This document shows, piece by piece, positions 57,476 through 64,000 of a stretch of DNA of 64,000 nt. Origin of the DNA: Emiliania huxleyi CCMP1516. Lineage: Eukaryota; Haptophyta; Isochrysidales; Noelaerhabdaceae. The translations under genes were made by a program, and so were the position numbers. Under the pieces are notes generated by a model. The model saw only the letters and a program-made list of their open reading frames with translations. It did not search any database and was not told the origin of the DNA. Each line of letters starts with the position of its first letter. The first letter of the stretch is position 1. The stretch covers positions 471,989-535,988 of the forward strand of contig NW_005196830.1 of NCBI RefSeq assembly GCF_000372725.1, in the 5' to 3' direction.

Positions 57476-59520
57476 ATGGCGTCGAATGCTCGGGAGGTCG
57501 CGAAAATTCTTTTTCCGCCTTGGCAGCAGCCGGCGCTGGTCCCTTCCGCGTCGAGCCGGAGTAGCCGATTGCATATGCCAAGCAGACTCGCCGCGGCGTG
57601 CGCGAGCGCTGCCATTGTTGACACACGCACGCCCGCATCCTACGTTTCGGCGCACCTATCCGGTTCCTCCTCCTTCCCGCTCGCCGAACTGCCGGAGCGG
57701 AGCGGAGAGCTGCCGCCCGCGACCGCAGGCGGCGTGTGGGTGCTGGCAGAGGCGGACGAGCTCACGGCGTCGCTAGCCTTTCTCGGCGGCGGCGGTGGCG
57801 GCGCCAAGGCGGCCGGCTGGCGCATCCTCGGCTCGCTGACCTCGACGGCCGCGCTGTGGGACGCCGCGGCGGCGGCAGGGCTGGTTGAGCGTGGGGCGGT
57901 GTCGCGGCGCCTCTGGTCGCCCTCTCCGCACCTGCCTCGCGTCGCGAGCCTGCTCGAGTCTGCTGAGGCTGTGGCGGGCGAGGCTGCGGAGGATGCAGTG
58001 GCGGAGGCGCAGGCAGAGGCGGCGGCGGTGGCGGTGGCGGAGGCGGAGGCGGAGGCGGAGGCGGAGGCGGAGGCGGAGGTGAGGGAGGCGGCGAGTACGG
58101 CGGCGATGGCGGAGGAGGTGGCGGAGGAGGTGGCGGTGGCGGTGGCAGAGGCCGCCGCACCGCCCCGTGCAGTCGACCTCGGCTGCGGCAAGGGCCGCGA
58201 CGCCGTCTACTTGGCGTCGCGCGGCTGGAGCGTGCTCGCCGTCGACAGGCAACGCGCCTCCTCGAGCCGTCTCGGAGCCGTCCCGGAACTGCCCTACAGG
58301 AGCGTGCTCGCCGTCGACAACCAGCGCGCCTTTCTTGACCACGTCCAGGCGAGATGCAGCCGAGATGCAGCCGAGATGCAGCCGAGATGCAGCCGAGATG
58401 CGGCCGAGATGCGGCTGAGATATGGCCGTGAGGTTGCCGAGAGATTGCCCCTCTTGACCACGTCCAGGCGTTTGCTGCGCGGCAGGGCCTCTCCTCACGC
58501 GTGGCTGTCGCGTGCGTCGATTTGCGCACGCACAGGCCGGGCTGTGTTCCGCGGCTGCTGCAAGAATGACAATGTAGTAGCAAGCAAACACGGTGAGCAC
58601 GCACAGGCCGGGCTGTGTTCCGCGGCTGCGCGAGCTGCTGGCGCCGCTGCGCCGTGAGCCCTCTCGGAACATTCTCGGACCCCTCCCGGAATCTTCCTCG
58701 GAGCCTCCCTGTAGGCGCCTCCGCTGCAGCTGGTGTCGCTCGCGCGCTTCCTGAGCCGCTCACTCCTGGACGAGGTGGCGCATCTCGGCGCATCTCGGCG
58801 CATCTCGGCGAATCTCGTCGAATCTCGGCGAATCTCGGTGCACCTCAGCCGTTCGCTCCTGGACGGGTGGTTGCGCTGATGCCGGTCGGCTGGACGACCG
58901 CCAGGACACGTCCATGACATGTCCGGGACATGTCCCGCAGGTGGTCGCGCTGATGCCGCTCGGCTGCTGCGTCGCGGTGCACCACTTTGGCGCAGGCCGC
59001 CATCTCGCCTCGAGAAGCGGCCAGGCCCAACCCACTGCTTCCTCCTCGGACTCGTTACCTGTGGGCTGGCTTCAGGCGCCGTCTCGCTCAAGAGCGGCCG
59101 GCCAATCAAGGTCCCTCCCACCCCCCCCAACCACGTCGCCTTCCCCCTCCCCTCCCCCTCCCCCTCCGTCTCCGCCCCCTCCCTCGCCCCTGCCTTCATC
59201 CTCGCCTCGAGCGCAGCCCACCAGGGTTTGCGTAGCGCGGCGGAGGCTCTGACCCGTCCCTCGCCTGGCTGCAGGGCGGCAACCCGGACTCGTGCGGCCT
59301 CGCGGCTGGCGAGCTCGCGGCGAGGTGTGAGATTCGCACAGATTCGCACAGATTCGCACAGATTCGCACAGATTCGCACAGATTCGCACAGATTCGCCGA
59401 CACGCACCCGCTCTCACCCTCCGCGCGTATGGATGCCGTGGGGCTCCTGTCTATGGGCGTGGAGATGGCGGGGGGGCTGCCTGGCCCTCGCCCCACCATC
59501 GTGTGCGTGTGTGGAGAAGC
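57476..59520 (+). CDS. SAM-dependent methyltransferase with rhodanese-like N-terminus
   Basis: Exons seen: 57476-58227, 58300-58348, 58468-58535, 58607-58640, 58715-58774, 58941 to about 58990, and further exons near 59275-59325 and 59398 on. The N-terminal part (AIVDTRTPASYVSAHLSGSS, FPLAEL) is rhodanese-like but the active Cys is not evident; a Glu/Ala repeat follows. The methyltransferase core is AVDLGCGKGRDAVYLASRGW, then SVLAVDNQRAFLDHVQAFAA, VAVACVDLRTH, LVSLARFLSRSLLDEVV and LMPLGCCVAVHHF: motif I, the acidic SAM-ribose loop and strands 3-5. Donors are GA (58228), GC (58349, 58536, 58641) and GT (58775). Every one of these introns carries a duplicated exon edge of 13-33 bp, often identical. 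The 3' end and stop are not resolved; the frame stays open to 60028 but looks non-coding after about 59520. Confidence 0.75.
59332..59398. repeat. TTCGCACAGA minisatellite
   Basis: Six to seven perfect 10-bp units inside a probable intron of the methyltransferase gene. Confidence 0.95.
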
Positions 59521-60169
59521 TTCGCGCTCCTTCGAACGCGCATGGCGAGGAAGACGAACACAGGCTGGAGAGGCGTTATTGCTCAAAAGGTACGCGGGCG
59601 CGCTGCGTGTGCTGCTGGATGAGGAGAGCAGACGCGTCGAGGGCGGCCGCGCACTGCGGCGGAGGAAAAGCCTGTCACTCGTTGCTCCTCTCAGGAGAGC
59701 CGCAGCGTCGAAGGGCGGCCGCTGCTCAGCTTCGTCGCGCGGAAGGAGTCGGGCGGGGAGGCGGTACGGGCGGGGGCACAGCGCCGTGGAGGAGACGGGG
59801 AGGGGGACGGCGCGGGCCGAGGAGCGAGGGCGAGAGGGGCCACGCAGAGCGACTCACAGAGGCTCGCACAGAGGGAGGTGGACGCGGTGTCGTGTCGAGT
59901 CGGGGCGCTGGGGGTCGGCTGATAGACCATGGGTGGGGGTGGCTGGCGCGGCGGACGTCGCGAGGAGTCAGCAAGGCAGACAGCTCCTCCATGCAGAGCC
60001 TAAGCCCCGCGCTATCCCCGGCCCTTAACCGCGGAGTTTGTCGCATTCCGCTCCAAAACGTCGTCCGCTTTCTCGGCGTAAAATCGTCGCCCTTTTTCCG
60101 GCTCCGCACACCTCCCCTCGCGCCTCGGCAGCGCTCGCGCAGTCGCACACGCCCTCGTCGCGTCAAAAC

Positions 60170-61084
60170 ACTGGTTGGGTAGTAGTCTAAGTTCTGAGCC
60201 TCGAGGCTGAACGGGTCTAAGTGTGGCTAGCCACGCTGGAGTGCTTGCGCGGTCTAAGATCAGCGGGAGCCTCTTACATCGGCTAAGTCGGCCGTGGCAC
60301 GGCCTGGGGCCAGGAGGCTCCTCCACCGTGATCAACGATACGGCGCAGCCCCCAAATTTTCTTCGCCTGCGGCGGGCTATCGATCCTCTTCATGCTTAGC
60401 AATCGCCGCCTCAGCATCCTCCTCTTCCGACTTTCGTTGCTGCTCCTTCATTCTTGAGCGACGTCTAGCCAAACAGTTCTCACATGACACGAAGCTCCTC
60501 AAGCTTAATCAAACGTGTGACGGTGAAGGCGTGAAGCCTGTGTGTGCTGGTCCTCTTTGAACGATCCGCGCGTGAGGTAGCATAGGGCCTTGTTGGCAGC
60601 AGCCAGCTTGTTGCGCTGCTTCGTTGCGATGAGCTGATTGGGATCGCAGAAGTGCATGCCAAGCACCGCCACGATCTTGAAGCAGAACACATCGCAACCG
60701 CATCGTCCGCACTGCCATCGGCATGCCGCGCCCGCCGCTTCGCCGCAGCCGCCTTAAGACACGCATAGCGGCAGCACATGGTACGGTGCGCGTACTTGAG
60801 CAGGAGTTGCGCGCCGCAAGTAGCGCACTGGCCCTGGGAGAAGGCGATATGGCGTCGTGCGCGGCATACGTTGGTCGGACGCGTCCAGGTATTTCGGGTA
60901 AACCTGGAGGCTTTTCAGGTATACCCGGGTTTTGCCCGGAGTGGCCTTATGTCGTCTAAGTTCATGGCCCCCGACCATACAGCGTCTAAGTCTGAGCCCG
61001 GCTCGGTGCGGGGGCTAAGTTGAGCGCTCGCTCGCTGCAGAGGCTAAGTGTAGAGCGACCCTCTAGCCCTACTACCCAACCATT
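60170..61084. mobile_element. 915-bp DNA transposon with 16-bp TIRs and 8-bp target duplication
   Basis: The left end ACTGGTTGGGTAGTAG (60170-60185) and right end CTACTACCCAACCATT (61069-61084) are inverted copies with one mismatch. The flanking 8-bp sequence GTCAAAAC occurs at 60162-60169 and 61085-61092. Subterminal G(T/G)CTAAG(T/A) motifs recur four times at each end (60186-60290, 60954-61052). An 8-bp target site fits hAT, P or KDZ-type elements. The small identity loss between ends and the perfect target duplication suggest a fairly recent insertion. Confidence 0.88.
60396..60862 (-). CDS. Cys-rich cargo ORFs inside the TIR element
   Basis: On the minus strand, GQCATCGAQLLLKYAHRTMC (near 60835) continues in one frame. 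Another frame gives CRWQCGRCGCDVFCFKIVAV, then LGMHFCDPNQLIATKQRNKL to a stop near 60508. A third short stretch is SCENCLARRRSRMKEQQRKS, ending near 60396. CxxC pairs and basic runs suggest a zinc-binding DNA-binding protein. No single frame covers it, so either it is spliced or it is decaying. It is not a recognisable transposase. Confidence 0.4.
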
Positions 61085-61092
61085 GTCAAAAC

Positions 61093-61515
61093 ACCGTCCT
61101 GACACCCTCACACGCTCACCGTCATGTGTCGCCCCCTTTTTCGGCTTTTCGGGTGTCCTGATTCAGACGCCCTGAATGCTGAAAAATCTGGCTGCGCGCC
61201 GCGCCGAGGAGGTCCGTAAAAAGAAAAACTGGGGCTGGACCCGCTGGAGCCTGGAGGTACATCCCTCGGATCTGAATGCACCTCGGCGCTCGGAGGCACT
61301 TCCTCGAGCGAGCACACCACTCACCAGGCTAGCCACCGTCGTGGCAATGCCAATGGGCAAGAAGGGAGTCGGATTTGGCTGAGTCGTGAGTAAGAGATCT
61401 TTCAATTTCATCTTAGTTTTTAAGGCAAGTACGTGATAATATGCCCTTATACCCCTGCATTTACATAATAACACTTGTATAATGCTGAGCCTTGCTGGCT
61501 TGCACGCTATCTTTG
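61093..61515. other. intergenic region, nothing recognised
   Basis: An AT-richer stretch (61385-61500) downstream of the syntaxin stop, probably its 3' flank. A 68-codon frame at 61176-61382 (MLKNLAARRAEEVRKKKNWG) is open but matches nothing known. Confidence 0.4.
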
Positions 61516-63757
61516 CTATTCCTCGTCTCCGCCCTCGCCATCGCCATCTCCATCGCCGCCATCAGGAGCAACGTACCTGAAGTATAGGGTGAGAACGACG
61601 ACGCCGACGACAATCAGCAGCGTCACGACCACGCAGCAGCACTTTTTACGCGCTTGCGCCTGGAGGGGCCGTCGAGCGCAGCGGGGGGTCCAGCGGGGGG
61701 TCAGGACACACGAGCAATCTCGGGGTGATCTGTGTGGTAAACTGAATCCTCGGCGACAGTAGTGTGTCCCTTGTAGCAACGCCGCGCTCTCCCCGGAGGC
61801 TCTCAACCGCAACCCTCTCAGCCGCAATCCCAGGGAGATGAAGACGGGCCGTCTCGGGTCACATCTGTCGCAATCTCGGGCGATCTCCTGGTAGTAAGCC
61901 GCGCTGCGGAGCTCGTCGACGGCGCGGCCGGTGTAGTCGACTGACTGGGCCACGGTGTACTCCACCTTAAAAGAGGCGTTTGCACATGATGGATGACTTG
62001 CACTGGGACTGATGAACTAGTTCATGGCCGCGCGGTGTCTGCTCTCCCTAACCTTGTTGTGAGTTTGAGGGGGGGGGGGGGGAGGGGGGTAGGGGCGGTG
62101 TGCACACTCTCACCTGATCGAGCAGCTCGCCCTGCGCCTCGACGAGCACCTGGCGCCATGTTCCTGGGTGAGCTGGAGCCGGATCGGTGTGAGCGGCGCC
62201 GGCGACACCTCTCCGCTGCACACACAAGGGCGAGAGAGGGCCGGCGACCCACCTCTCTCCGCTGTGCCCTCTCCTCTCTCCTGCGGCGGGACCACGCACC
62301 GACATGTCGAGGAAGAGCTGGTGCAGCTCGGCGATCGACCTAGAAGGTGAAAAGGGAAGGCACGGTAAACTTCTCCCCACACGCACTCAAGGAGGTGTGG
62401 CGTAAGAGGGGGGGGTGGGGGGGAGCCTGGGAGCCATCCACTCACTCATCGCGTCCTTCATCAGAGAGGAACGGTGCAGACGCTCGGCGATTAGATCACA
62501 CCCCTCGAGCCGGAGCATGTCGCGGTGCCTGTGAGTCGTTGGATCGCACAACCATTCACCGGCTTACTTTGCCGGACGATGTACTAGCCTCCACCCCCTG
62601 GAGTGTTCGGAGCATGTCTCTGCCCGCCCACGCATGGGTGTCAATCAGCTGTGCACTTGTGACGTGTCCGGGGGTACGAGCTTGTCGATGTCGCGGCGCC
62701 TTTCCTGGATGTCGGAGAGCTCCTGCCTCGCCTGAGGTACAACAGGTACGGGACATCAACGCAAGGTACAAGCAGCGGTACGGTACGGCAAACTCGGCTA
62801 CAAAGTGGTGAGGCAAGGGGGTGTGGGGGGAGGGGCCCTCGCATCTCCACACCCGCGGACCCTCGCATCTCCACACCCGCTTACAAGGGCACAGCACCCC
62901 CCCCCACACGGCATTCAAAGTGCGCAAGGCCCGGTGTGACACGGCCGGTGTGTGCACGTGTCGCCTCGTCGCGCCTGCGCGTGGCCGGGGCCCTGCAGCA
63001 CCGTCTGCGAGAAGACCTCCTCCTGCCCGCCGCCGTCGAGCGCCTACGCTCAAGGGCAATCTCGGCCGATCTCGCGAGATCTCGGGCAATCTCCCGCCCG
63101 CCGCCGCCGTCGCGCCGCATCGATCTCCTCCTGCGAGATTGAGGGCTGCACCATCCTGTGCGAAGAGATTCGCCTGGCTGAGCCGAGATTGGCCGAGATC
63201 ACGCCCGTGTGGCGGAGGGCGCGGCCATCCTGTACTGCCGCGCCATCCGCTCGCGGTGCTTGGATTTGAACCTCGCCTGCACCTCCTGGTACTCCGCCAT
63301 CGACTCGACGAACTTGCGGCTGAGCGTCGCGTGCATGTTTGTGCGGATGCGCGCCTCGCTCGCCCCGGGGTTCTTCTTCGCGAAGAGCTTGTTCGCCTAC
63401 CAAAGAAGTGGGCCGCTGTGAAGAGACGCCGCCTCTGCGTGCCGTCCTCAGCGATGGAGAGCTTGTTTTTGCCGCGTCCATCGCCTTGAGTTGCGCCCGC
63501 ACCTTCTTGGCGAGCACGTTCATGCCGCCCGACTCCTCCTGTAGCTGCTTCGCGGCCGCTTTGCCCTCCTCCGCGCTGGTGGCGGTGAGCGACTCGCTTT
63601 GAAGGGCCTCGATGCGGGCAACGCTGGCGGCCATGGTGCACAGCGCAGCCTTCACGCCATTCACCTCCTCGAAGAATGCAGCCATGAAACCACGAGACGG
63701 CTCGCCCATCTCGATGTCGCTGCACTCGCCCCTCAGCTCGTCCATTCGGTCGACCAT
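61516..63757 (-). CDS. syntaxin (Qa-SNARE)
   Basis: Ten exons: 63757-63473, 63396-63230, 63155-63116, 63043-62975, 62731-62700, 62528-62502, 62339-62300, 62149-62114, 61965-61900, 61659-61516 (301 aa). N-terminal Habc part: FMAAFFEEVNGVKAALCTMA, KFVESMAEYQEVQARFKSKH and MARQYRMVQPSISQEEIDAA. SNARE motif after splicing: ERHRDMLRLEGSIAELHQLF, LDMSVLVEAQGELLDQVEYT (zero-layer Gln in EAQGE) and VAQSVDYTGRAVDELRSA, then KKCCCVVVTLLIVVGVVVLT as tail anchor and an acidic end. It matches plasma-membrane syntaxins closely. It drives vesicle fusion at the cell surface or endosome. Donors: five GC, three GT, one GA; every downstream exon begins with G, and most introns begin with a copy of that exon's edge. 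Confidence 0.93.
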
Positions 63758-63875
63758 AGCACCGCAGCGGAGTGAAGAGACGAGCCGGTGAGCAATAGAG
63801 GCCGCCTAGCAAAGCAGCCGCCTTGCTCGCCCAAAAAGAAATTGCTGCGGCAGCGGCCTCGGTCCTGGGCGATAG

Positions 63876-63968
63876 GTTAATGACTGCACTCCAAGTGCTC
63901 CAAGTGCAGTTAGCTCCCCGGCCCTGGATGTGAGGTTGATGACTGCACTCCAAGTGCTCCAAGGGCAG
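63876..63968 (-). repeat. dispersed repeat family B, inverted copy
   Basis: Reverse complement of the 33487/38329 family start, present as two head-to-tail units of GACTGCACTCCAAGTGCTCC separated by AGCTCCCCGGCCCTGGATGT. The rest of 63758-64000 has no gene. Confidence 0.8.
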
Positions 63969-64000
63969 TGCAATAGGAATGCAGGGAAGGAATTCCCTGC

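Overview
The window is GC-rich nuclear DNA of a eukaryotic alga. The best guess is a haptophyte. The evidence is an FCP-type light-harvesting protein, a plastid-type DUF1499 protein, a voltage-gated proton channel of the Hv1 type, secreted Pro-rich/PAN/TSP3 proteins, dense short introns, and an internal array of CCCTAA (TTAGGG-type) telomeric repeats. A related chromophyte lineage is not excluded. No prokaryotic operons, CRISPR arrays, rRNA or convincing tRNA genes were seen.

Layout. 0-6 kb: end of an unknown gene, BRX1 (60S ribosome assembly) and an EEP-type nuclease/phosphatase. 7-9.3 kb: a GT32 glycosyltransferase, a long inverted repeat beside an AT-rich island, and a tiny ORF with degenerate copies. 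9.9-14.5 kb (-): a ubiquitin-like plus AlkB-like 2OG-oxygenase gene. 14.7-15.1 kb: a broken DDE transposase tail. 15.4-20.8 kb: SYS1-like Golgi protein, a PhoD-like phosphatase with a C-terminal membrane anchor (-), and a Tudor + G-patch protein. 21 kb: an interstitial telomeric array. 21.2-26 kb (-): a large beta-helix receptor-like protein with a TIR-like cytoplasmic domain. 26.4-32.6 kb: GNAT, an unknown protein, an LHC gene (-) and a plastid-type transaldolase. 33-41 kb: dispersed repeats, a PPR-like relic, a DUF1499 protein (-), an HTTM-like membrane protein, and a secreted protein with three almost identical modules. 42-48.6 kb: Hv1 channel (-), a TIR element, an hAT relic and a DD3-3-like surface protein. 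49.4-54.7 kb (-): a PhyH, cupin and glycosyltransferase gene. 55.4-64 kb: a SANT-type chromatin protein (-), a methyltransferase gene, a second TIR element with an 8-bp target duplication, and a ten-exon syntaxin (-). Genes are mostly unrelated housekeeping or surface functions; no pathway cluster is evident.

Most notable observation. Introns are mostly 60-120 bp. In a large fraction, the first 10-30 bases of the intron are a near copy of the first bases of the next exon, so the intron looks like one unit of a tandem duplication of coding DNA. The body is filled with a short minisatellite. The splice rule appears to be AG|G at the 3' side, while the donor may be GT, GC or even GA, whichever the duplicated exon happens to supply. 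Reading the genes this way restores conserved protein motifs in BRX1, syntaxin, Hv1, transaldolase, DUF1499 and a methyltransferase. This suggests active intron birth by tandem duplication, tolerated by a relaxed 5' splice-site rule.

All exon structures are inferred by eye from phase, motifs and splice signals. No transcript data were available.
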